64,000 bases of DNA, from NCBI RefSeq assembly GCF_002356415.1, contig NZ_AP018338.1:1794501-1858500 (forward strand), given 5' to 3'. The position numbers were made by a program, and so were the translations under genes. The notes below the pieces were generated by a model that did not search any database, had not been told where the DNA came from, and saw nothing but the letters and a program-made list of their open reading frames with translations. Of this stretch, positions 1 to 8,217 are shown piece after piece (within the stretch, counting starts at the first letter, position 1; each line of letters opens with the position of its first letter). This stretch comes from Streptococcus oralis subsp. tigurinus (GTDB lineage: Bacteria > Bacillota > Bacilli > Lactobacillales > Streptococcaceae).

Positions 1-1370
1 TTAACCTGATTTGGTGTGGTCAAACCATTCAAATTAACAGTCAAATCTTTAGTCGCTACCAGATTAGTTAAGTCAGGCTTGCCGTCTTTTGCACCGTACA
101 CCTTGATAGTAGCTTTATAGCTTTGTGTACCATTTTGTTTTAAGAGATCAAGTAGCTCTTTATCAGATTTACCTTGGGTGCCTGCTAAATCCACTTCGTA
201 GAAGTAAAGGCCTTTGCCCAATTTTTCTACTGGTGGAAGAGCAGGATTTTTAGCTGAACCGTTGTCTGACCATGGAGCCTTGTCGGATGCTTTCAAGATC
301 AGGCGAGTTAACATGCCGTCTCCAGCGAAGAATTCATATGGAATGACTTGGTTGACACCAGCTGTAAATGGGCCTGGGAAATTGGCTTTGTCAAGGTAGC
401 TAGCCGGAACATCTACTGTGTCTTTAGTATTGTCAGCCACACCTTTTTGGACTTCAGCTGAGGTGGTCAAACCATTCAAGTTGACATCCAAATCTTTAGT
501 TGCTACCAGATTAGTTAAGTCAGGCTTGCCGTCTTTTGCACCGTACACTTTGATGGTAGCTTTATAGCTATGTGTGCCATTTTGTTTCAACAAGTCAAGC
601 AGCTCTTTATCAGATTTACCTTGGGTGCCTGCCAAGTCCACTTCATAGAAGTAAAGGCCTTTGCCCAATTTTTCTACTGGTGGAAGAGCGGGATTTTTAG
701 CTGTTCCGTTGTCTGACCATGGAGCCTTGTCAGAAGCTTTCAAGATAAGGCGAGTCAACATACCGTCTCCAGCGAAGAATTCGTATGGGATGACTTGGTT
801 GATACCGGCGGTGAAGGGACCAGGAAAGTTAGCCTTGTCCAAGTAAGTGGCTGGGACATCTACTGTATCTTTTGTATTGTCAGCCACACCTTTTTGGACT
901 TCAGCTGGGGTGGTCGCTGGTTGTGCTTCACTAGCTTCACGGTCTTGTCCAGAAACTGTAGGCGCAGGACTTTCCACAGGTTTAACTGCATCTTCTGTTT
1001 GTTTCTTAGAGTCAGGTTGTGCTTGTACTTCTTCTTTTGGCGCTACTGCCGGCTCTTTAGCAGTTGCGTCCGCTTTTTCTGAAGAGCTTGTAGTATCCAA
1101 GCTTGCTTTAGGTGCTGAGTCTGCTTGTTCTGAAGGAAGAGCTACATCGACTGCTTTTTTGAGAACCTCTGCTGGTAAGTCGCTCTTTTCACTCACCGAA
1201 GCAGCGTCTGGCACGACTTGGGCAGGGGTCGGATTGACGACATCAGCACGTGCAGAACTTGGTTGACCAACTAGGACAAAGAAGCCACTAGCCACAACAA
1301 CTGAAGCAACACCGACACTGAGACGGCGAATAGACCAACGAGTATATCTCTGATTTGGATTGAATTTCAT
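1..1370 (-). CDS. pavB: SSURE-repeat surface adhesin, PavB-like (3' end outside window)
   Basis: The first 456 codons are visible; the C-terminus and any LPXTG anchor lie beyond base 1. The protein starts with a YSIRK-like signal (WSIRRLSVGVASVVVASG, residues about 12-29), which usually directs septal secretion of cell-wall proteins. A low-complexity Ser/Ala/Glu/Pro linker follows, then two complete SSURE repeats of 149 residues and the start of a third. SSURE domains in pneumococcal PavB bind fibronectin and plasminogen; that role is inherited from the family. The start is set by GGAG seven bases upstream of the ATG at 1370. Its minus-strand upstream neighbour is cabP, separated by an inverted repeat and a promoter. 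Repeat number cannot be determined here. Confidence 0.88.
   Translation of the reverse strand, partial: MKFNPNQRYTRWSIRRLSVGVASVVVASGFFVLVGQPSSARADVVNPTPAQVVPDAASVSEKSDLPAEVLKKAVDVALPSEQADSAPKASLDTTSSSEKADATAKEPAVAPKEEVQAQPDSKKQTEDAVKPVESPAPTVSGQDREASEAQPATTPAEVQKGVADNTKDTVDVPATYLDKANFPGPFTAGINQVIPYEFFAGDGMLTRLILKASDKAPWSDNGTAKNPALPPVEKLGKGLYFYEVDLAGTQGKSDKELLDLLKQNGTHSYKATIKVYGAKDGKPDLTNLVATKDLDVNLNGLTTSAEVQKGVADNTKDTVDVPASYLDKANFPGPFTAGVNQVIPYEFFAGDGMLTRLILKASDKAPWSDNGSAKNPALPPVEKLGKGLYFYEVDLAGTQGKSDKELLDLLKQNGTQSYKATIKVYGAKDGKPDLTNLVATKDLTVNLNGLTTPNQV
24..470 (-). repeat. SSURE repeat unit, 447 bp
   Basis: One of two adjacent 447-bp (149-codon) units inside the surface protein gene. It is nearly identical at DNA level to the unit at 471-917, and a third copy begins at 1-23. 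Such recent tandem copies can expand or contract by recombination. Confidence 0.85.
471..917 (-). repeat. SSURE repeat unit, 447 bp
   Basis: First complete SSURE unit after the linker. It aligns without gaps to 24-470 at a constant offset of 447 bases. Confidence 0.85.
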
Positions 1371-1408
1371 AGGATTCTCCTTAGAGTTTTTCTTTATTTG
1401 ATGGCTCT

Positions 1409-1466
1409 AGTATAATCTCCTAAAATTAAAAAGGATTAAGAAAAAGTTAAAATTTTTCTTAAATCC
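1409..1466 (-). promoter_or_regulatory. Inverted repeat and probable promoter of the SSURE gene
   Basis: On the minus strand a TATACT -10 box (1414-1409) lies about 40 bases before the start codon; no good -35 box is visible. Just upstream is an imperfect inverted repeat (GGATTAAGAAAAA at 1433-1445 against TTTTTCTTAAATCC at 1453-1466). It could be the terminator of cabP, an operator, or both. The repeat is seen directly; its role is inference. Confidence 0.45.
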
Positions 1467-1527
1467 CTCTTATAAAATACTTATATTGATTCATTAATCA
1501 TTGGGGAAGAAAACAGCCCTTCCTCTC

Positions 1528-2193
1528 CTACTCACTAAGCTCTGTTAGAGTATCCAAATGTTGGTTATTAATCACCGCCATGATATAGGCGCCTGACCGT
1601 AAAAGGTCATCGGGGCCGAATTGAACATCTAGAGGAGAATTTTCATAGTCACGAAATCCAAGTACATTGAGATTGTATCGCCCACGTAAATCTAGCTGGC
1701 TAAGGCTTTTCCCCGCCCAAGATTGGGGGATTCTCATCTCGACAATTGAAACATTCTTGTCCAACTGAAAGACATCTACGCTGTTATGAAAGAGAATTCT
1801 CTGCGCTAACGAACGCCCCATTTCAAATTCCGGTGAGATGACCGAGTCCGCACCAATTTTCTCCAGTACCTTTTTGGCCATATGACTTTTTACCTTGGCA
1901 ATGACGGTCGGCACCCCTAGACTTTTACAGTGCATGACTGCAAGAACACTGGATTCTAGATTTTCCCCCGTTGCGACAACCACGGTATCGCAGGTGTCAA
2001 TTCCAGCTGATAGAAGGAGTTCTTCATCCGTGATATCTCCAACAACCCCACGCGCCAGCACGGGTTCAAATTGATTAATGCGCTCCTCGTGGTCATCAAT
2101 AGCAATGATATTCATATGATGCTTGGCAAGAGCAGCCAAAACACTACTCCCAAAAATTCCCAAACCTAAAATTCCAATTGTCCGATCTGACAT
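1528..2193 (-). CDS. cabP: TrkA/KtrA-type K+ channel regulator, CabP-like
   Basis: A 221-residue protein with an N-terminal RCK_N Rossmann fold (GLGIFGSSV, residues about 10-18, for nucleotide binding) and a C-terminal RCK_C domain (about 135-221). In pneumococcus the orthologue CabP binds cyclic di-AMP through RCK_C and gates K+ uptake by its TrkH partner; that is family knowledge. It lies 13 bases downstream of trkH on the same strand, so the pair is probably one unit. An AAAGGA ribosome binding site precedes the ATG. Expected at the inner face of the membrane. Confidence 0.88.
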   Translation of the reverse strand: MSDRTIGILGLGIFGSSVLAALAKHHMNIIAIDDHEERINQFEPVLARGVVGDITDEELLLSAGIDTCDTVVVATGENLESSVLAVMHCKSLGVPTVIAKVKSHMAKKVLEKIGADSVISPEFEMGRSLAQRILFHNSVDVFQLDKNVSIVEMRIPQSWAGKSLSQLDLRGRYNLNVLGFRDYENSPLDVQFGPDDLLRSGAYIMAVINNQHLDTLTELSE

Positions 2194-2206
2194 CGTTTTT
2201 CCTTTC

Positions 2207-3586
2207 TTATCCGATAGTGATATCTGCTTTCATATAGTGAATCAAATCTTTCTTGTCTGGCTTATATTCTGCTAAGCTGACCAGTAGTGTCAAGGGGCCA
2301 ATACGGCCAATAAACATCAGCAACATAACGATACTAAGGGCTAACTTACCTAACTCTGGTGTTAAATTTGCCGTTACCCCAACAGTAGCAAGTGCTGAAA
2401 TGGTCTCAAACATGAGATAGATAAAGCGCGGATTTCCTTCTGCTGTTATCCCTAGTAAAATCAAGCCCAGTAAGAAAGTCAACAAGAAGATAATAAAGAC
2501 ACTGAAAGATTTTTGTACGGTTCGAGGTTCAATGGTCCTCCGAGCTACATTGGCATGAGGCAAGCCCAATAATTCACTGCGAGCAAAGACCAACAAGACA
2601 AAGAAGGTCGTAATCTTGAGTCCCCCTGCTGTCCCTCCAGGTGCCCCGCCCAGAAACATCTGCAAAATGTAGATCAGTAAGGTAACTGGTCGAGCCTGGG
2701 TGTAGTCAATAGAGGCAAAGCCTGCTGTCCTCATACTGACAGTCTGGAAGAAACTAACCAATAGTTTCTCTGGGACGCTGAGATTCCCAATCGTCCCTAG
2801 ATTGTTCCACTCGATTAAGAGAGTCGATACTGTTCCAAAGAGCAAAATTCCCGCCGTTAAAAAGAGAACCAACTTGGTATGGAAACGCAGGCGGCGTTTT
2901 TTCTTTTTCCCAAACTGGATCGCTAGGTCAAACCAGACCATAAATCCTAGGCCACCCGTTATAATCAATCCTGCAATCACTAGATTGATCAAAGGGTCCG
3001 TCTGAAAGACTGCTAAACTCGTACTTCCAAAATTATCAAATCCAGCATTGCAGAAAGCTGAAATAGCCAAAAAGATAGAGGTTAGAATCCCTCGCCCCCA
3101 TCCAAATTCAGGAATGAAGCGGAAACTCAGGAGAAAGGCACCGAGCCCTTCTACCAGAAAAGTCGTCAAAAAGATCGAGCGGATGAAGTCCCTTAAGGAC
3201 TGGGTTTCCCCATAACTAAAACTTTCTTGAATAGTCTCACGGCTACGAAGACTGAGCTTTTGTTTCCCTTGGATATAAAAGATTCCAATAAAGGTCATAA
3301 GCCCCAATCCACCGATCTGGATCAACAGCATGCAAATCAACTGGCCCCAGATATTGTAAGTAGAGGCCACCGGCTGGGTGAAGAGCCCTGTCACACAGAC
3401 CATGGACACAGTCGTAAAGAGATGGTCAAAGTAGGTCGCTTGTGACGTTGCTGCTTGAACCAAGGGTAGGCTTAAAAGGAGAGAACCCAAGAAGATTACT
3501 AGGGCAAAACTTAAAAAGATGCGACGAGCTGGTGATAATCGAACTAGCGTCGTCTTTATTTTTTCAAAAAATGATTTGAATACCAT
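2207..3586 (-). CDS. trkH: Trk/Ktr-type potassium uptake membrane subunit
   Basis: Hydrophobic K+ translocator of about 459 residues with repeated membrane-pore-membrane units and selectivity-filter-like segments such as GGAPGGTAGGLK. It partners with CabP downstream. I place the start at the ATG at 3586 (MVFKSFFEK). A longer reading from the GTG at 3619, directly after the phosphorylase stop, has no ribosome binding site, and the extra segment contains a promoter. The extended -10 box TGgTACAAT (3598-3593) puts transcription start at or next to the A of the ATG, so the mRNA may be leaderless. Confidence 0.85.
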   Translation of the reverse strand: MVFKSFFEKIKTTLVRLSPARRIFLSFALVIFLGSLLLSLPLVQAATSQATYFDHLFTTVSMVCVTGLFTQPVASTYNIWGQLICMLLIQIGGLGLMTFIGIFYIQGKQKLSLRSRETIQESFSYGETQSLRDFIRSIFLTTFLVEGLGAFLLSFRFIPEFGWGRGILTSIFLAISAFCNAGFDNFGSTSLAVFQTDPLINLVIAGLIITGGLGFMVWFDLAIQFGKKKKRRLRFHTKLVLFLTAGILLFGTVSTLLIEWNNLGTIGNLSVPEKLLVSFFQTVSMRTAGFASIDYTQARPVTLLIYILQMFLGGAPGGTAGGLKITTFFVLLVFARSELLGLPHANVARRTIEPRTVQKSFSVFIIFLLTFLLGLILLGITAEGNPRFIYLMFETISALATVGVTANLTPELGKLALSIVMLLMFIGRIGPLTLLVSLAEYKPDKKDLIHYMKADITIG

Positions 3587-3591
3587 AGCTA

Positions 3592-3601
3592 CATTGTACC
3601 A
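3592..3601 (-). promoter_or_regulatory. Extended -10 promoter abutting the trkH start codon
   Basis: TGgTACAAT lies on the minus strand with its last T at 3593, seven bases before the A of the trkH ATG (3586). No consensus -35 is present, which extended -10 promoters tolerate. This implies a leaderless trkH-cabP transcript in addition to any readthrough from the phosphorylase gene. Confidence 0.5.
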
Positions 3602-3619
3602 TAAAAATAGTAAGAGCAC

Positions 3620-4384
3620 TCACATGTGGTGCATAATAGCAAGACAGAGTTCGAGGGCCTTATCAAAAGCTTCTACGCCCCAGTCACGACTGTCGTAGTT
3701 ATCTAGATCCGCCAGGGAATCTGCGGTAAAGAGCAGTTCTCCCCAGACAACCCTACGTAACTGAGCTACTGCCGCAAGAGCAGAGCACTCCATCTCCACA
3801 ACAGCACAGCCTTCTTCCTTACGATAGGCAACCTTTTCAGCTGTCTCTCGGTAAAAACCATCTGTCGTCCAAGTCATAACCTCCTCGTAAGGAATGCCTC
3901 TTTGTTCCAAGACTTGCTCAATGGCAGAGATAGCCTCAATCTGCATCTCCATATAACGAAAAGGTGCTACATAGTGGTAGCTGGTCCCCTCATCTCGCAG
4001 AGCGCGAATAGGGATGAGAAAAGCATTCTCCTCTATATCGGCTAGGACGCCACAGGTTCCAGTGGAGATGATTTGCTCTACACCATAGCCAATCAACCAA
4101 TCCATAAACTGGGCCGCTGGGGCAGAACCAACGGGCGCCTGGGTCAGACAGATCTCCTCACCCTTGTAGTTGACGACATAGACTGGATAAGTCTTGGTGG
4201 CAGAAACGAACTCACCAACACAGTCCGCTCCTGCTTCCTGAGCGTAGCGGTCAATCTCTTCCTCCAAAAATGCATAGATGCATTTCTTTGGCAACTTTAA
4301 GTCCAATCCCTCATGTGTTGGCATAAGGACCGCCTGGGGATTGTCATCAAACTCCAAAATGGGAATCGCATGTTTCTGAATCAT
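3620..4384 (-). CDS. Nucleoside phosphorylase (uridine/purine phosphorylase superfamily)
   Basis: A 254-residue PNP_UDP_1 family protein. It has the phosphate/ribose-site signature STGTCGVL (about 112-119) and the EMEC segment near residue 190, where acidic residues contact ribose in this superfamily. Phosphorolysis of a nucleoside to free base and ribose-1-phosphate is the expected reaction. Base specificity cannot be read from the sequence; uridine is plausible. A strong AGAGGAGG ribosome binding site precedes the ATG at 4384. It lies just upstream of trkH. Confidence 0.78.
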   Translation of the reverse strand: MIQKHAIPILEFDDNPQAVLMPTHEGLDLKLPKKCIYAFLEEEIDRYAQEAGADCVGEFVSATKTYPVYVVNYKGEEICLTQAPVGSAPAAQFMDWLIGYGVEQIISTGTCGVLADIEENAFLIPIRALRDEGTSYHYVAPFRYMEMQIEAISAIEQVLEQRGIPYEEVMTWTTDGFYRETAEKVAYRKEEGCAVVEMECSALAAVAQLRRVVWGELLFTADSLADLDNYDSRDWGVEAFDKALELCLAIMHHM

Positions 4385-4433
4385 AGCCCACCTCCTCTAA
4401 TTTTGTACTATTGTATCAAAAGCTGGCGAAGTG

Positions 4434-4565
4434 TCAAGGAGTTGTCTTTAGCAAGCCAGAAATCTCCTCTTCCATACACTTGAGAAATCGTTGCACCGCT
4501 GGAGAAGTCGGTTTCTGTTTTGGCAAAGTCATTGAGGACTTATGAAGAATACCAAATCCAACAAC
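4434..4565 (-). pseudogene. C-terminal remnant of a LysR-family regulator
   Basis: Reading the minus strand, the last forty or so codons before the stop at 4434 resemble the end of a LysR substrate-binding domain (a GFGIL stretch, then SPAVQRFLKCMEEE). No DNA-binding domain is present upstream; the frame runs directly into the terminator of the tetR operon. I read it as a decayed 3' fragment. Homology is by eye only. Confidence 0.45.
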
Positions 4566-4607
4566 AAAAAAGACATGAATCTGAAATAAGCAGAACATGT
4601 CTTTTTT
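4566..4607. terminator. Rho-independent terminator after tetR
   Basis: A perfect 12-bp stem (AAAAAAGACATG with CATGTCTTTTTT) and an 18-base loop, with U-runs in both directions, 50 bases after the tetR stop codon. Confidence 0.8.
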
Positions 4608-4656
4608 AGCTTGTTTGAAAGTCAAGTAAATAAATCTTAGCTCTTCTAGAACTCCC

Positions 4657-5280
4657 TTATTTCCACAAACCACCTAAAATCTGTTTTTCTAATAAGTCTA
4701 GGTCCTCTTCCTTTATTTCTCCGTTGTCGCTAACGATATAAAGTTGAGCGAAGTAAGCCAACAATGGGCCAACACAAATACGAACCATTTGAGGAATCGT
4801 TAACTCTGGATTTACACGTGGATCTGCTATCAATTCCTTACGGAGTACTCGAAGTTTATCTTGAATAGCATTCCAGATAAAAATCTGTTCATTTTTTAGT
4901 TTTTTATTTGAAAAACTCTCCTGCAGAATGATTTTCATCAAAGCACGATTTTTTTTGAGATAGCTCATACGATCGTGGACGAGATAACGAACCCTCTCTT
5001 CTGTCGTTTCAAAAGCTAAGAGTTCCTCAAAAAAACTACCGAAAATGCCTGGGACTACAGGATGTAAAATAGCCGTCAGTAAATCATCCTTCGTCTTAAA
5101 ATACTTAAACAAAGTTGCCTGGCTTAGTCCAGCACGCTCAGCTATGTGAAGAGTTGAGGTCCCATGGTAACTCCTAGTTGATATGAGATCCACTGCTGCC
5201 TGCATGATTTTTTTCTTTCCTTGAGGGTAATTCGCTTCTTCTAAGTAATCTTCAAACGATTCAAAAACAGTCTTATCCAT
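4657..5280 (-). CDS. TetR-family repressor of the adjacent ABC exporter
   Basis: A 207-residue regulator. The N-terminal helix-turn-helix spans about residues 22-68 (GTSTLHIAERAGLSQATLFKYFKTKDDL region), followed by an all-helical ligand domain typical of TetR/AcrR. It is the last gene of an ABC ATPase-permease-regulator operon, 39 bases after the permease. Two near-identical palindromes at the operon promoter (7135-7150, 7173-7190) are its likely operators, which implies autoregulation and induction by an exported compound. The inducer is unknown. Confidence 0.85.
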   Translation of the reverse strand: MDKTVFESFEDYLEEANYPQGKKKIMQAAVDLISTRSYHGTSTLHIAERAGLSQATLFKYFKTKDDLLTAILHPVVPGIFGSFFEELLAFETTEERVRYLVHDRMSYLKKNRALMKIILQESFSNKKLKNEQIFIWNAIQDKLRVLRKELIADPRVNPELTIPQMVRICVGPLLAYFAQLYIVSDNGEIKEEDLDLLEKQILGGLWK

Positions 5281-5319
5281 CTAATCTTCACACCTTTTTA
5301 GCATTATTTATGTTGATTT

Positions 5320-6402
5320 CTAAACTTTACGATAACGACGCAATCCAACAATATTAAGAATTGTTAAAATGATCAAGAAAATCATTAAAACACCAAGATT
5401 TGACAAAATATCACCAAGATTGTGTCCGTAAAGAATAATCTGGCTTATTGCATCACCAGAATAGGTTAATGGCAAAAATTTCCCCACAGTTGGAGCCCAT
5501 TCTCCCATGGATGACAATGGAATAATTCCTGAGAAAAAAAGTTGGGGCATAATCACGAGAGGAATAAATTGCATCATTTGGAATTCTGATTTTGCTAGAG
5601 TAGACAAGAGAATTCCAAAAGCTAGTGCTACAAGAGCCAGTACCACATTAACTATTATAACATTTAAAATATTTCCTACAACTTCTACATCTAGTAGCCA
5701 AATTGCTGCTAAAACGACAACTGCCGTTTGAAAAATCGCAATAATACCGTAAGACAACATATAGCCATAGACGATTTCAGATCGTTTCACTGGTGTTGCT
5801 AACAAACGTTCTAGTGTTCCACTGGTGCGCTCTTTCAAAAGTGCCATACCAGAAATCAAAAAGACAAAGAAGAAGACCACAAAGCCAATTAAAATTGGAA
5901 TCATACGTGCAAAGAATCCAGTATTTTTATCTCCATATTGGTAAGATTCTTTGATTTCAGGCGCCTTTGCATCTAATTTCAATTGTGGAAGAGCCTGTTT
6001 GACACGAGATAATAACTGATCGGTGCCTTCATTGACGATACTTGTTCGTAACACTTGTCGTGTCATAGTTGTTTTAGAAGCATCTGTATTTGCGTAGTCG
6101 ACCTGATACTCACCGTCTTTATAAGAAATCACAGCATCGACTTTTTCATTTGCTAGCGCTTCTTTGGCCTGATCTAAGTCTTGATAAGTCTCGATGTCCA
6201 CATGATCAAGCTCATCCATTTTCGTTACCAAACCAGTTGGTAGATCTTGTGTCGCTAACTTGACATTCACGGTTGTACTAGCTGAAAACATGAGGTTCAT
6301 CAGCCACATAATAAATACCGGCGCTACAAACATCATAGCCAAGGTTCGTTTGTCACGAAGCAATTCTTTGATAACTTTTTTAGCAATAGCAATGGTTCTC
6401 AT
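5320..6402 (-). CDS. ABC-2 type exporter permease
   Basis: A 360-residue ABC-2 (YhgE/YbhR-like) permease: one N-terminal membrane helix (about 24-40), a large extracytoplasmic domain (about 45-170), then five hydrophobic helices up to residue 355. It pairs with the ATPase that ends two bases upstream; the genes are almost contiguous. Such pairs export drugs, peptides or lipids. The substrate is not visible. Controlled with the TetR gene downstream. Confidence 0.85.
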   Translation of the reverse strand: MRTIAIAKKVIKELLRDKRTLAMMFVAPVFIMWLMNLMFSASTTVNVKLATQDLPTGLVTKMDELDHVDIETYQDLDQAKEALANEKVDAVISYKDGEYQVDYANTDASKTTMTRQVLRTSIVNEGTDQLLSRVKQALPQLKLDAKAPEIKESYQYGDKNTGFFARMIPILIGFVVFFFVFLISGMALLKERTSGTLERLLATPVKRSEIVYGYMLSYGIIAIFQTAVVVLAAIWLLDVEVVGNILNVIIVNVVLALVALAFGILLSTLAKSEFQMMQFIPLVIMPQLFFSGIIPLSSMGEWAPTVGKFLPLTYSGDAISQIILYGHNLGDILSNLGVLMIFLIILTILNIVGLRRYRKV

Positions 6403-6403
6403 C

Positions 6404-7120
6404 TTACTCTCCTTCTGCTTTCAAAAATACTTCTTCAATACTTGAAACTTGATAACTTTCTTTTAAGTGTTGCGGTGTATCAAAAGCAATGATTTTTCCG
6501 CCTAATAATAAGCCGACCTTATCCGTCAACTCTGCTTCATCCATAACATGGGTAGTAACTAATATCCCAACCCCATTGTCTCTAAGCGCGAATAATTCTT
6601 TCCAGATTTTCTTTCGAAGAGAAGGGTCGATTCCAACTGTCGGTTCGTCCAAAATCAAGAGTTGAGGATTTCCTAAAAGCGCGATAGCCAGCGACAAACG
6701 CCGTTTCATTCCTCCAGAATAACCAGATACCGCCTTGTTTAAGTAGTCTGTCAGATCTACTACTTGAGCTATATAAGCAATTTCCGCCTTCAGGTCTTTT
6801 TTAGAAAGCCCCTTTAGCTGACCAAAAAATTCCAGATTTTCTTGGCCTGACAAGGTCTCGTATAAAGCATCTGATTGGGCCATATAGCCAATATCTCCTA
6901 AAATATAGCGATTGGGCATAGTGTGATTTAACACTAAAGCTAGGCCTCCATCAGCCTTTTCCATTCCTAACGTAGTCTTAATCATAGTTGATTTACCAGC
7001 ACCAGACGGACCAATTAAGCCTATAATTTCTCCTGGCTGCAATTCAAAGCTGACATGTTTCAAAACTATTTGATGGTCAAAAGATTTTACTAAATCTTGT
7101 AAATGTAGTAATGTTTTCAT
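6404..7120 (-). CDS. ABC transporter ATP-binding protein
   Basis: A 238-residue ATPase with Walker A GPSGAGKST (about 38-46), signature SGGMKRRLSLA (about 134-144), Walker B LLILDEPT and a downstream His switch. It energises the ABC-2 permease encoded next. I chose the ATG at 7120, which follows AAGGAGG by six bases. A longer frame from 7150 would run through the operator and is not supported. First gene of the TetR-controlled operon. Confidence 0.88.
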   Translation of the reverse strand: MKTLLHLQDLVKSFDHQIVLKHVSFELQPGEIIGLIGPSGAGKSTMIKTTLGMEKADGGLALVLNHTMPNRYILGDIGYMAQSDALYETLSGQENLEFFGQLKGLSKKDLKAEIAYIAQVVDLTDYLNKAVSGYSGGMKRRLSLAIALLGNPQLLILDEPTVGIDPSLRKKIWKELFALRDNGVGILVTTHVMDEAELTDKVGLLLGGKIIAFDTPQHLKESYQVSSIEEVFLKAEGE

Positions 7121-7134
7121 TTGCTTCCTCCTTT

Positions 7135-7196
7135 GTGAGTGATTACTCACTTACTAAATATGAACCTATTATAGTGAGTGCTTACTCACTTGTCAA
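7135..7196 (-). promoter_or_regulatory. Consensus promoter with two TetR-type operators
   Basis: On the minus strand TTGACA (7196-7191) and TATAAT (7173-7168) are separated by exactly 17 bases. That spacer is almost entirely the palindrome AGTGAGTgcttACTCACT (7173-7190). A second copy, GTGAGTgattACTCAC (7135-7150), lies in the leader just before the ribosome binding site. The layout predicts strong expression that is blocked when the TetR protein binds. Confidence 0.85.
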
Positions 7197-7225
7197 GAAA
7201 AAAGTTGAAATTCTTTAAAAAATAA

Positions 7226-7247
7226 AGCACCAGATATTATTATCTGA
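7226..7247 (-). terminator. Hairpin after the AraC remnant
   Basis: CACCAGATA and TATCTGATG form a stem with one G-U pair. On the minus strand it is followed by a T-rich run, consistent with the terminator of the regulator whose 3' end survives at 7273. Confidence 0.45.
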
Positions 7248-7272
7248 TGTTTATAATGCACATGTCTTATTT

Positions 7273-7340
7273 CTAAAAATGTTTTTGAACTTCCTCTCTA
7301 TACTCCGAAATGGTCTTTCCTGTCCACTTTTTAAAGGCCT
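7273..7340 (-). pseudogene. C-terminal remnant of an AraC-family regulator
   Basis: About 22 codons ending at the stop at 7273 read FKKWTGKTISEYREEVQKHF, the usual end of an AraC/XylS DNA-binding domain. Nothing upstream continues it. It sits between the ABC promoter and other gene fragments. Confidence 0.5.
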
Positions 7341-7472
7341 ATTTTTCCTCTACTTTTCTCGGCTAATCCAACCATCGTCATTGCTATCGCAACTCTAATG
7401 ACCTTGGTAATGGGAATTCATTTTACTCATTTTTATATGAAACAGACTAAGAAATTTTCAAGACCTAATTGA
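7341..7472 (+). pseudogene. C-terminal fragment of a membrane protein
   Basis: An open plus-strand frame encodes a hydrophobic helix (PTIVIAIATLMTLVMGI) and a short basic tail ending at TGA 7470-7472. There is no start codon with a ribosome binding site. It abuts the AraC remnant head-on, suggesting a deletion joined two unrelated gene ends. Family not recognised. Confidence 0.35.
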
Positions 7473-8097
7473 AACCAAATTAGCCCTTGGAAGTCAAAAA
7501 ATCCTCGAACTCTACGCTGACCGTCTAGCAGAATCAGACCAAATGCGGCATGGCATTTCTAAGAATTCGGTTAAGGGACGTAACCTACAAGCTGCTTACG
7601 TGGATGGATTGACTTTGGGAAACTTCTTCGCCTTCAACCAAGAGCTAAATAAAATGGGCGACGAAGCGCTCCCTTTTAAAATTCACCCTGAACATTTTAT
7701 ATTTGCTGGGGTGCACGGTGGACAGGAAGTGATGAAGTTGATTGGAGAGTACGGACAACCAACTTATCAAAAAATCTTTATCAGTCTAGATGCTGAAAAA
7801 CCAGTCATTCCTGATGCTGATACAAAAATTTCTATGGCAGGTGATACAGCTACTCTCATGTCCGATCCAAGCCTTGATATCAAGATGTATGGCATGCACC
7901 AGTTCAAGATGAAAAAAGGTAGACTTCGCATCAAATTAGGTGTCTTTTCCCCAGAAGCAGCTCCAAGCGAGATGGTACTCGGTCACCACGAACACCTAGC
8001 AGTTGAATTTTTCAATTCCCTCGCAATCGCCTATCAAAACAAAACATTTAGGGGAAAACTACTCAATACTCTCTTAAAATTCAAGAAATTTAAGTAA
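7441..8097 (+). pseudogene. 5'-truncated gene of unknown function
   Basis: An open frame begins right after a stop at 7438 and runs to 8097. The first ATG is only at 7543, but protein-like sequence (LGSQKILELYADRLAESDQ) continues upstream of it, so the N-terminus seems lost. The 184 residues from the ATG are soluble and I do not recognise the family. No ribosome binding site or promoter is apparent. It overlaps the preceding fragment in another frame, which supports decay. Confidence 0.5.
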
Positions 8098-8176
8098 ACA
8101 AAAACGGGAGACTTAACAATTTAGCCTTTGAAAGCTACGATTATAAAACCACTCATAAAATATGAATCTACGATAC

Positions 8177-8215
8177 AAAAAGGATAACATTGCTCTTAGA
8201 ATGCTATCCTTTTTT
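8177..8215. terminator. Bidirectional terminator between convergent genes
   Basis: AAAAAGGATAaCATT pairs with AATGcTATCCTTTTT, with U-runs on both sides. It closes the minus-strand lipoprotein gene (stop at 8218) and the plus-strand fragment. Confidence 0.75.
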
Positions 8216-8217
8216 GT

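Noticed and set aside
795..1266. Plus-strand frames of 95 and 139 codons opposite the SSURE gene
   Set aside because: Antisense shadows of a clear secreted protein with signal peptide and repeats.
1443..1463. Possible CiaR site (TTTAAG-N5-TTTAAG) upstream of the SSURE gene
   Set aside because: Only the first half-site matches; the second is TTTTAA at that spacing.
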